A DNA stretch of 64,000 bases from Ananas comosus (taxonomy: Eukaryota > Streptophyta > Magnoliopsida > Poales > Bromeliaceae), in assembly GCF_001540865.1 (NCBI RefSeq), contig NC_033621.1, positions 21,232,769 to 21,296,768 of the forward strand, given 5' to 3'. This document shows positions 12,880 to 24,000 of this stretch, one piece after another. The position numbers and the translations under genes were made by a program. Positions within the stretch are counted from its first letter, which is position 1, and the number at the start of each line of letters is the position of its first letter. Below the pieces are notes generated by a model, which did no database searches, was not told the DNA's origin, and saw only the letters and a program-made list of their open reading frames with translations.

Positions 12880-15500
12880 TTAGTGTATCTAAAATAAGCT
12901 TGCAGGGCAACTGTGGGCAAAGCACAGGAGCCAGAAGCAAATCGAGAGGGAGGATAGAAATAGAGAGAGGAGGAGATAAATAGAAAGGCCAGGAGTTGCA
13001 AAGTAAGAATCTGAGCTCAAGCCAAGCCATGGTATGGCAAAGGAGTTTCAATGTGAAAAAGTTTGTCCTTTGATGCCAAATATAGCGGTAATAGAAACAA
13101 ACAAGAGAACGTATTTCGAATGACGAACAAGGAGGATGCTCAACAGATGCAAAAGAAATGAAAAGATTTAGAAACTTGCCCACATACAACTGCTGGTTTA
13201 ATTGCATAATTCAATATATTCCTAATCATTGAATCAAAGAAAGAAAAAGGACTAACTGAAGGAACAATTGTCAATGTAAGACGCAAGCAATTGGCATGGA
13301 AACAAACAAAGCCAGGAGTAAACACTGCAACCATAGTATCTGTTGTTCTGCAGGATAGAACAATTGGTTCACCTCCATCTAAAGTATGTGAAATTGCTAG
13401 GCAAAAAAAAAAAGCAAAAAAGAAACAAAACCTCTACATACGACAATATTTCAAAAAACTAATTAGCCATTAAAGAGAATAATAGCAGCACAGTACTAAG
13501 AATCCAATCCACAGAGAATATCATTTCATCAAACATAATTACGTAAATACATATACAAAAATAAATAAAATTTTACCAAAATTAATGATGCCACAACAAC
13601 ACCTCGCCATAAAATTTAGGCTAAAATGCAAAAAACCTCCCCTGAAATATTGTGTAGTTGCATAGTTCCCCTATCTATAACCCAAAAAGAAAAGAAAAAC
13701 TAAAAGATCTAATGAAAAATATCTCTATGAGGCTACAGCATTAAGAGAAGGGTAAAATCGCAAACTTGCTCTTTTGTCGAATCCTCCTACTCAACCACCA
13801 CCTTCTAGTCCTCCCTATTCTCTCCACCTCCTACAACTCATCCCCCTTATTCTCTTCTTCCATCAGTCCTCCTTTACAGCCACCACTTCCTCCTCGACGC
13901 ATCTCATTCTTCACCTCCTCTATCATCTCATCCTCTCCTTCTACTCCACCTCCTAGTACTCTCCATAGTCTAGGATTCAGCAAAGTTCGGACAAGGAAAG
14001 GACTATGGGAAGAAAATTAATCTACGGATGAATAAATAAGTCTATGACTGAATCAATGAACTGTAATATTAGTAAATCAAGATAGCTAGATGGAGAAGGA
14101 AAAATCCTTGATTGGAAAGAGTGCCAAAGAAAATTATATTCGTTATCTTAAACTAAAGTCAGTGAGGGAAACTGGTGAGAAACAATTAATAACAAAGAAT
14201 CACCTCTTATTTGTCAGTATTCTATGACTTATAAATGTTATAGGTTAAACTGAAAACTTCTAAAAGACCAGTACAAGACTAACTGCACTAGAAAGAGCCA
14301 TACTCAAAACAAATTAACAGTCCATAAAGTGCAAGCTTCAATAAAACCAAATGAGATGATTTTGAGATGAAAAAGAAAAACTACATAGCCCTCCTAACAA
14401 TAATAGGATCACACCAAACAACTCAGAATCAGCTATCAATTTGTTGTGAATCAACTCACAGGAGAAGCATGCCTCATAAAACTACGTCCAATATGAGTAA
14501 AAACTGACTCTGGTTAGAGAGAGCATCAAATGAACAGGACTAGAAGTAGAGAATCAGCCAAAAATCTACTGCATAGTAACTCACATAAAAAACATCCTTG
14601 TGAAGATACAACCAATAAAGAAAATGAGTGGGTCCTAGGAAAACTAAAAGATCTCATTCCAAACAGTTCTGAGAACATGTAATCTGTCTCACTTCCTCCC
14701 ATAATTGCTTACATATACTAAAACCTTGTAGTAAACACTAAACAGCGGAAACTCCATTATCAAACCAATAGTTCGCTTAATAATTGTAATCAATGACTAA
14801 AAGTTGATGAAACACCCTCTTTATCGACATATAGTCCACCAACTTTCTACAAAAACATAAGCTTAAGACAACACAAGCAAACAATAGTTTCACCAATTAC
14901 GCTTTTCAAAAACAGTAAAACCTGCACTACATAGGAAACCAATAGTGATGTCAAATATCAGCTGCTAACTCTTCTAGAAATAACAAAGATCAGCAAAAAG
15001 CAAACACTCCAAGCATTCAGGTTAGCTACAGAATTAACACCACAGATCTGGAGCAGAAAAATTAACGATCAAACAAATCCAGCTTAGCAGATCCATCAAC
15101 TACTAAAAGGATAGCATCACATCAACAAATTCGAATCACAGCACGAAAAATCTCGTATAAACCCTAATTAACACCTTTTTGGGCCATCAAACATCCCCAA
15201 TCTCAGCTCCCTCGGTCTCAACTGCTGTAACAACAATCGCAAGACGCCGGTGACCATAAAATCGAATAAAATCTTCCTAAATTGCTCACAAAGCTTCGAT
15301 CTTTCGAAGGGATCAACGTTTACAACAAAGAATGGAGATCATTATGGCGAAGAGATGAGATCTCAAATCAATGTAGTGAGGAGGAGAGGGGATCTGAGGG
15401 GGAATACTCACCACGAGAGGAGGGATTCGGCGGGAATCGAGAGGATGAGAGCGAAATCGAAGCAAAAAAAGAACAAAAGGAACCCTAGAGAGCGAACACA
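12880..15500 (-). other. 5' leader of the hnRNP Q-like gene with a 2.5-kb leader intron
   Basis: Immediately upstream of the ATG at 12879 the minus strand has an acceptor (AG at 12889-12890). A strong donor, GTGAGT, lies at 15406-15411 beside a GC-richer stretch that looks like an untranslated first exon (about 15412-15500). This gives a leader intron of about 2.5 kb, a common arrangement in plant RNA-binding protein genes. The region has no conserved coding frame. It contains a pyrimidine-rich tract at 13780-13965. The far 5' end of the transcript cannot be fixed from sequence. Confidence 0.55.
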
Positions 15501-15519
15501 GAGGTTGGGATGGGGTTCG

Positions 15520-16200
15520 AGTCAATTAAGAATGCCAGAATTACGAAAATACCCTCTTCGGCGTAGGAGGTTCTGGGAGGAGTTATTGCCTAGACCGGGT
15601 CCACAGCAGCAGCCAATCAGAGCACTTCACATCGGAAAGTCTATGAGAATAGCCAAAAATGTCGTTTAATAGACCAGTTGTGCCACGTCGACTACGAGCC
15701 AAACGGGCCAATAAGTTGTATAGGGTCAAATTTATGGAGTGCTTTCATTTATTTTGAATACTAGTGCTGGATCCGCGCTTCACAGCGGCCGATAAATTAA
15801 AATATATAATTATTAAAATTTTAAAATTAAAAAATTATAATTAAATAAAAAAATTATAAAATAGTGTTACGTAGTAATGTACATTACAAAAAATATTTTT
15901 TTTATTAATATTTTCTTAATTTTAGAATAGTATATTATTCTAACAATTTTATTTAAAAATTAATCAAATTTAATAGTTGTAAAAACTGTTCTATAAATAC
16001 TTTTTTAACTAAAAAGTTAAAATTGGAAAACTTATGTCAAATTGTCGAAAAGGTGAAGATGTCTTTAACTTGTTAAAATTGATTGAAAAAAATATTTCTT
16101 ACATGCACATGATATATATTAACATTCTATACACCACAACTTATATTAGATGATAAATATTTTGATATCAAAACTTAATTAAATATATATTATCTATAAA
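15520..16200. other. Spacer upstream of the hnRNP Q-like gene
   Basis: 15520-15760 is GC-richer and probably holds the hnRNP Q promoter (transcribed leftwards). 15780-16200 is A/T-rich with no gene. Core promoter elements are not obvious. Confidence 0.35.
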
Positions 16201-16214
16201 GTTAATAATTTAAA

Positions 16215-16647
16215 GGGTAAACTTCAAATACCCCCTTGTGGTTTCACTTTTTCTTACTTTAGTATCTTGTGATTTAAAGTGTATCAAGTTAGTACCCTGT
16301 GGTTTTGCACTTTTTCACTTTAGTATCATGTGATTTAAAGTATATCAAGTTAGTACCTTGTGGTTTCGCACTTTATCACTTTAGTACCATGTGGTTTCGC
16401 ACTTTATCACTTTAGTATCATGTGGTTTAAAAACCACAGGGTACTAACTTGATACAAAAATAAAACCACAGGGTACTAACTTGATACAAAAATAAAACCA
16501 CAGAGTACTAACTTGATACACTTTAAACCACAGGGTACTAAAGTGATAAAGTGAGAAACCACAGGGTACTAACTAGATACACTTTAAACCATAGAGTACT
16601 AAAATGAAAAAGTGCGAAACCAGAGGGAGAGTTTTTAAAGTTTTCCC
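16215..16647. mobile_element. MULE-type MITE, 433 bp, 9-bp target duplication
   Basis: Flanked by a perfect 9-bp repeat TAATTTAAA (16206-16214 and 16648-16656), the length made by Mutator-like transposases. The inverted ends are GGGTAAACTTCAAA and the reverse complement of TTTAAAGTTTTCCC. The inside consists of short direct and inverted copies of a unit of about 30 bp (CTGTGGTTTCGCACTTT and TTAGTACC words), so each half is a tandem array and the halves face each other. There is no transposase. Confidence 0.8.
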
Positions 16648-17017
16648 TAATTTAAATTCTATTTAATGAATAAGATTTTAAAATAAAAAACAAAAAAAAA
16701 ATAAGAGTCGAAGAATTAAAAAAAATACAAATAAAAAAATTGAAGATGAAACAAGAGCTATTACAGTAAAAATATAAGAAGTATTTAAAAAAAAAAACTA
16801 TAAGAAGAAGTATATTTATAGCAGCAGTAAGATTTAAATATTAAAATATCATATGTTTCACAATTCGAGCCAAAAAATTATAACTAATTAACATTTAACA
16901 CTTAAAATATTGTGTCCCTTATAGTTTGAACAGAAAATAGTAATCCAAAAGAGTTCTAGAAGTAAAGTTTCACGCATTTTATAGTTTGAGGACCAAAAGC
17001 ACAATTTACTTTTTTAT

Positions 17018-17275
17018 ACCCAAACGCTAATTTTTTACCCGATAACAGTAGTTCTCGGTTACCTATAATAACCGGTTACAACTATCCCCACCAACACCTC
17101 CATTTTTTATATAAAACAATCTAATATTTTTCTTATTCCATATTATCTATCCAAACGCTATTTTTTAATCTCCGGAAACAACCCAATTTTCATCCAAACG
17201 CTATTTTTTTTATCCCCATATTTATACCTATTCCTGTAATAACTAGTTCTTACTTATATCCCAACCAAACGAAAA
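17018..17275. mobile_element. MITE copy 1 of a two-copy family in this window
   Basis: Shares TATACCCAAACG, CTATCCCCACCAACACCTCC and CCAACCAAACG-type words in the same order with 57339-57650. The right end (CCAAACG) is present; the left end is less clear than in the other copy. Probably hAT-like. Confidence 0.6.
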
Positions 17276-17279
17276 AATT

Positions 17280-18600
17280 AGCCAATTTATAAATAGAGAG
17301 TGGGTTGAACATTGGAATCCTCAACCTTCGGATTCCAATGTCCGGAGAAAGTGGAAACGTGAGTTTCCACCTAATTAATCCACCTTATTAATTAAAAATA
17401 ATAATAATAAATACTAATAAATAAGAATAAAAGAATTAATAAATCAAAGATAAAATAATAATAATAATTAGAAAATTTTGGATTTTGTCACCAACAAATG
17501 GCCTTTAAATGAAGGGGATTTATGATATACACTTATCTTTTGGGGTGTATCAATAATATTTTTTTTCCTTTTTTAATAAAATGCTATCTATACGGCTATA
17601 CATTTCATTAAAGAGTATACATTTTATGCTCTCAGATTCTAAGTTTCCCCAAACTCTTTGAAATTTTTAATTAAAAAAATGATAATATTATGATAAATCC
17701 TAGCCACACAAAGCATATGGTGGAAGATTTAAGCTCCAATGCCTTTTTTTTTTTTTTGCTGAATTTTAATTTAGTCTTTGTAGTTTAGCATATTTTTATT
17801 TTGCTATCCTATAATTTAAAAAATAATACTTAACTATCTAATGATTTTATCTTTATTTTTTATTAAAAAATCTATTATCAAATAGAATAGCAAAGTGAAC
17901 TTTTTTTTTAATATCCACAGGATGATAAAGAGCAATGTTTTAAACTACAGGATGACAAAATAAAAATTAATTAGATTGTGACATTTAAGTGTAACTTTTT
18001 AAAGTAAAAATGAGTTAACCCACGAATGGGTCAAATTAACGTTTACCATTTTTTTAAGGTGTTTTCAATTTATTTGCCACAGTCCAGAATATAATTTTTT
18101 AACATTCAATTCTATATATTTTTAATAAGCATGTAAATAATGAATAGCAGGTGCATAGGCTATGAGCAGGATTATAAAAAATTATTGGTTAAAATATAAA
18201 AAAAGCTATGTTAATATCCATCGTTTTCACATTTTCAGCAAAATTTATTTTTTTTAAAAAATAAAACATTTAGCGTCCCTCCTTTCTCTGAAAAAAAAAA
18301 AAAGATTGTAGCACTTAACTTTTATTATAATAATTCCGTTTCTATTTCACGTATGAATTATATGGTACAACCAAAAAACTTGTTAAAATACTTATTATAT
18401 TCCAAAAAATGGTGAGAATGTATAAGAATTTTATATTTTCCCTCAAATTAGATAAATTCCCGACTATATACTAATTAACTTTTTTCCATCATATATTCCA
18501 AAGGGTTTAATGATATATTAGTAATTAGCCGATTGTTTTTTTTAGAAAAGTAATTACCCGATTGTAGTGCGTAAATTATGTATAGAATAGTGACGAAATT
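17280..18600. other. AT-rich intergenic DNA
   Basis: No gene supported. Contains (AAT)n-like runs at 17396-17470 and scattered A or T homopolymers. A patch at 17770-17990 resembles the degenerate inner part of a MULE-type MITE. Confidence 0.35.
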
Positions 18601-18607
18601 ATAATAT

Positions 18608-19393
18608 TGTTGGGAGCCGAACGTCCTGATCCTTGACTTGGTCAAAAATCTTCCTCAGGAAGCGCGTCGGGATGCGGAACGGCTACGATTAATGACCCTT
18701 GAAGTTTGCGCCCTTCGACCGGATCAAGCAATTCGGCTGATGAGGGATCGAATCAGCCGAGTTCAAAGACCTTTACTATAAACTCAGTTCGGCTGAAAGA
18801 GCCGAATGTACAGAATGCACAAGATTTTAGGTCGACTGATGAGCCGAATAGATGGAATACACAGTGACCGGTCGACTGAAAGAGCCGAATGCCTTAATAT
18901 AAAAAATGAAGTTAGGAACTCATACAAAACAGAGTGTGCCTAAAGGGCATACAGACTCTGAAAATTTAGATTACAACAGAGTGTGCCCGTGGGGCATACA
19001 GACTCTATAAATCTAACTTAAAAATTACTCCTAGAAAAGCAATAAATGCGAGTAAAAAAGATTACATGTAGACTACTCCTAGAAAACAATAAATATAGAA
19101 AATGACAATATTGAAAATACGGTGGTATTCTCGTTCAGGAAAAAAAAATCCAATTTACAGGTTTCAAAGTTACTATTTATAATATCTTATCAGCCTATAT
19201 TATTAGTTGGTTATAGTAGCGGGGGAAATGGTATAGCCATGATCATAAAAGTTACGCCCTACTTCTCAACCGTTCCCGCCTAAACGCTTTTGATCTTCAG
19301 GCGTCTTATTGCCGACTCCTGGTGTACCACGTGCCATTATTTTTTTAGCTCATACGTGGATTAGGTCGGCGTGTTAATTTTTTGGTATCAACA
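18608..19393. mobile_element. Solo LTR, 786 bp, target duplication AATAT
   Basis: Begins TGTTGGGAGCCGAAC and ends GGTATCAACA. AATAT flanks both sides (18603-18607 and 19394-19398). No gag or pol is nearby. It contains four small inverted motifs of the form CGGCTGA...GAGCCGAA between 18735 and 18890, and two copies of ACAGAGTGTGCC. Same family as 3301-4012. Confidence 0.85.
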
Positions 19394-19399
19394 AATATT

Positions 19400-20850
19400 A
19401 TTGAGTTAAGTACTATAATTTTAAATTTAAAGGGGCAAGTAGAGATTTTTAAAAGACAAAAGGTAAAATAGAAAAATAGTTATTGCTTTTCACCCCACAT
19501 GAATAAAATTATGATTTTTTTTTATTTGTTTCTCATAAGAAATGTGATTGAATTTTTTTTACGATACCCACTAAGTACATTATTTTTTTTTACTTAAGAC
19601 ATTTTTTTAAAAAAAATTAATGATATAAGAACTTAATGGACTTGTGAATCTTTAAAAAATTGAGGTAAAAAATAAACTGGACTTTTGTCATGCTATAGCG
19701 GCTGTTATAGTCAATACTTCCTATGGTTTTAATCTTTTATTTTGGCCAACTTGTATAAAAAATCTATAAGTTTTGAGCTTTTGAAAAACTAAGCCGTCAT
19801 TTTTGATTTTTAGATTCGGTCCGGATTTTCAGCAAACTGACCAAAACCCTTATATCTTTTTATCGCGTTCTTTTTTTTTCTCGCCGAAGAAGGCGACGGA
19901 GGCGGAGGCGAAAGCGGAGGTGGAGGCAGAAACGACCCCTTACCTCTACCCCTCACACCCTCGCCCGCGCAACCCCCGCCCACCCTCGCCCTCCTTGTCT
20001 CGGACCCCGCCGACCCTTTTTTTTTTTTTNTGCGCCGCTTTTTTTTTTTTTTTCTCTCCGACCCTCCTCTACCGCCTCTGCTGCTCTTCGCGGTGATAGC
20101 GAGTACGGTAACATGTCTTCTTCCTCCCCTTCACTTTCCACCTTAACTGGAGCGGATTTTCTACCTACCAAACAAACCCGCTATCCCTACTGCCGCCACC
20201 GGCGACGAAGAGGAAGTGCTTCTCGGGGCCGAGAAACACGCCGACGAGTGAGAGGGACAAAAATAGTTACACAGGAGCATCTCGATTAGCAATTAATTTT
20301 ATTTTAAAAAAAATTAAAAGGTTAAAAACTAGAGAATAATAAAGAAAATTAGAAAAGAATGAAGAAGAAGATGAAGTTACACTGTTAAGATTAAATCATA
20401 TTATTTTAAAAGAACGTTGCACTATTATGGGCGTAAATTGCACTCTTTGAAATATAAATTGCACTCTTTAAAATAAAAGTTATATTCTTTAAACGAAAGT
20501 TGCACTCGTTGAGAGATATTTACAATGTTTTTTCTCTTATTATACTTTTTGAGATATAAACTGCACATTTAAAATAAAAGTTACACTCTTTATAAGATAT
20601 TTATATTATTTTTTTCTTAAATATTATGCTATGTAACGTTTAATTTAAAATATTATTATTATTATTATTATTTTGAAAGAAAGAGAGTTGTTGCATGCTT
20701 TATTTTTTAAAAAATAAAATAAACTAAAAATATATACCGCGTACGGTAGGCAGCTCGTGTTGAGAAAAAGAAGTGGGTACATCAATCATACATACATGTT
20801 GCTAAAGCGGTGCACGGATGACGTGGTGCACCAGGTGCAGCCAAACACCC
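19400..20850. other. Spacer and presumed VHA-C upstream region, with one ambiguous base
   Basis: 19800-20270 is an abrupt GC-rich block with frames running through (T)n and containing the single N of the window (20030). It resembles eroded 5' coding or leader sequence, but no family was recognised. 20280-20750 is A/T-rich and carries several diverged repeats of a TTGCACTCTTTGAAATA-like unit (about 20410-20600). Confidence 0.4.
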
Positions 20851-21088
20851 CAAGAAGTCGTCATTCCCCTTACCCTCATCCTCGGCTCCTCCTATCCTCT
20901 TCCGTATACAGCAACAGCACTCGTACTCGTTTCCGTCCCCCGACGCTCTCCTTCCCCAAAACTCACGAAGGGGGCGACGAAGAACCCGAACCCCCACCAC
21001 CATCAACTCCTCCTCCTCCTCCTCTTCCTCCTCGAGATCGATCGCGGTGTAACAAGCGCAGATCCCTCCTCCTCCCCTTGGTCCTCCC

Positions 21089-24000
21089 ATGGCGACGCGG
21101 TACTGGATCGTCTCTCTCCCCGTCCAATCCTCGGCTCCCGCGCTCTGGGATCGCCTCCGCGAATCCATCTCCAAGAACGCCTTCGACACCACTCTCTACC
21201 GCGTACCCTTTTACCCTCTCCGATTCCATGATTCGAGCTCCTCGGGTAGCTCTGATCGGATCTAGGGTTTGGTTTCTTCCTCTTCCTCACGTCGTTTTCG
21301 ATCTCTTTCTTGCAGTTCAATACGCCCGATCTGCGAGTTGGAACGCTTGATTCGCTGCTCGCTCTCAGTGATGACCTCGTCAAGGTGCGATTATACCCCA
21401 TTTTCGATGTCTAGTTTGGTTTTTTTTGGTTTGGTTTGGTGTTGATTGGTTGGGATCGCAGTCGAATGCGTTTATAGAAGGGATCTCGCATAAAATTCGG
21501 CGCCAGATCGAGGAGCTGGAGAGGTCTTCTGGCGGGGAAGGGGGCGCGCTCACGGTGGATGGGGTTCCTGTGGAAACCTACATCACGAGGTAAGTTAATA
21601 CTAAGTTTCCTCTCGTGGATAATGGGGAAATAGTTTGATTTGAGTGGCCGTTTTTGACTGCAGATTTGTTTGGGACGAAGGCAAGTATCCACCGATGTCA
21701 CCTCTGAGGGATATTGTAAACAGCATTCATACCCAAGTAGCCAAAATTGAGGATGATATGAAGGTCAATCGAAATTTCTCTTTGAAGCACTCCAAGTAAT
21801 CATATTCATTTTATAGCATTGACTGCTGAATAAATAGAGCAAAAATTGGGTTATTAATTGATGATTTATAATGCATTGTTCATTGTTTATACCTATAGGT
21901 TTAGTATTTTAAATGGCTTATACCCTATGCTCTAGGTTATCGAATGTTGAATCTAGAGTTGTTGAGATTTGATGGTGTTTGATGATCATCTTTCTAGTTC
22001 TACAATCACACAAATATATACAAACTTAACCTTGCTTACTTTTCTAAGATAGATTCTAGTGCCAGTAGAGACCATAACTTTAGCTGAAATGCTGTAGTAG
22101 TGTATTTATTGTCCAATGGTTATCATGACACCGGCATTGACATCCTATAATCTTCTATTGAGACCTATAAATATCTCAAAATGCTGTTTGAGATGATAGG
22201 CTTCTGTGTGTTTGCCGCCCAGAAATGATAGCCATAAGTGAAAAGGATATCACCTTTCTTTAAAACGATCCTCTTTGGAGGAAAGCTGATGATGATAAAG
22301 TTTTGCTGCTATAGCCGTCAGCATTCTTGTGTTTGGTGGCATATGCGATCAAACATATCCATGACTGAACATGTCACGCCCGGTCCCCAGCCGAAGCCTG
22401 CCCAGTGTGTGCCCAGACCTGCCATATGCTAAGAACTTATAAGATGTCTACAACAAACATGACGAAAAAGCACAAGATAATAATAAAATCTAACATGATA
22501 TCAAAGCACGGAACATAAACTACTCTCTAATGACAAGTATAGAAAAGTAAATAACTAAACAACGATAATAATCCTCAAAATACATACACCAAGGAACCAC
22601 ATAAGTAAAAGCTAAATACAAAATGGTGGTCTCTATACAACAAGGACAAAACACCTCTCCAACAAAAACAAAAAGAGAGATGACCACCTAGCAAAATCTC
22701 CAAGCTAAGTCTAGCTAGACGCGACCCCGTTGCCGCGGTCCCTAGCCTCTTCTGCATTGGATGGCTCTGTAAACAAAAATATCAACAAAATGGGAATGAG
22801 AACTATTAGTCAATAGTTTCCAGTGGGTAAGCCGCCGATATCAGCGAATTACACCACTAGGTCACTGAGGCATAAGTAGTAAAAGCATAAATAGATAGAT
22901 AACATGATTAATAAGCAATTATTAAATCACTAAGCTACTATGCCTCCGATTAACATGATATTTAACATGTAATAAAGCTACTCTATCATGAATGAGCATG
23001 TACGACTAGTATGCACTATCTAGTAGTGATGATCACATTACATATTTAAATGTCATTGTTCAATTCAACTAGGACCTACACAAGTGTAGTCTGGTTTGCG
23101 CCGTGCCTAATGGTCCTGTGGTAGTCAACATTCTCCCTTTAGAAATAAGTCTCGCCCATGGCAATCCACTTCGGCGCCCAATCCCGCACAGGCGAGCATG
23201 TGTCGCGTAGGCTAACTCCGGAGTGCAGGCTTGTAGGGAGCGATCCTCACAAGCTTGTGCGAATGAGCACGTTGGCAAGCAAGCATGATCAACGATATAA
23301 AGTCCTCGGTTATCATGTCTAAAATATGGTACTAGCACTAGCAACCCAAAGGTCGGATGCTATGTCACTTTGTAGAGGTTTAGTCATATAACTAAGTCAA
23401 GTATCGCTACATGAAGTTCATGCTATCTATGTCATGTATAAGTCATTGGTCTACAAGCATGTTAAACCTTTTATTTCACTAATCATAACATGAGTTCTAA
23501 CATGGCATGAAGGATATCATTTCACTTACAAGTTCAATATACAACTCTCTCTCTACTATATAGAGGATGTAAAACTTGACATGTAACATGTACATCTTAG
23601 ACATTCAAAAATTCATTTAGACTACATCTATCATGAATATGCATGATTTTCAATTTTAGAACACAAGGAATGACATAGGAGGAGTTCACCCATTTCGGTA
23701 AGGTCAAATCCATCGGATACTCCTCGAACTCCTTTGTTTGCGCGAACGAAGTTGTCCACAAACCTCCTAGCACCCTAACAAAAATTCTAAGGGGGTTAGA
23801 AGCTTCTAACAAGCTCCCCACGAAATTCCTCAAAAATCATGCCAAAAAATAGGTAGAAAATACCTCAAATGGGAAAAAACTCTTCCAAAACTCTAATGGA
23901 GGTTGGGAGGCTTCAATTCCAACCTAAAAGGAAGTTTTGGAACCATCAATTAAGCCCCAAAGGCTCTACCAAGAGAAAACCCAAAACGAAATCCCAGTTT

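Noticed and set aside
15250..15669. 139-codon frame at the hnRNP Q 5' end
   Set aside because: It is antisense to the probable leader exon and has only low-complexity basic sequence.
20757..21401. Frames of 130-200 codons on both strands over the VHA-C first exon
   Set aside because: They overlap the recognised VHA-C exon 1 and its leader in other frames and have no domain.
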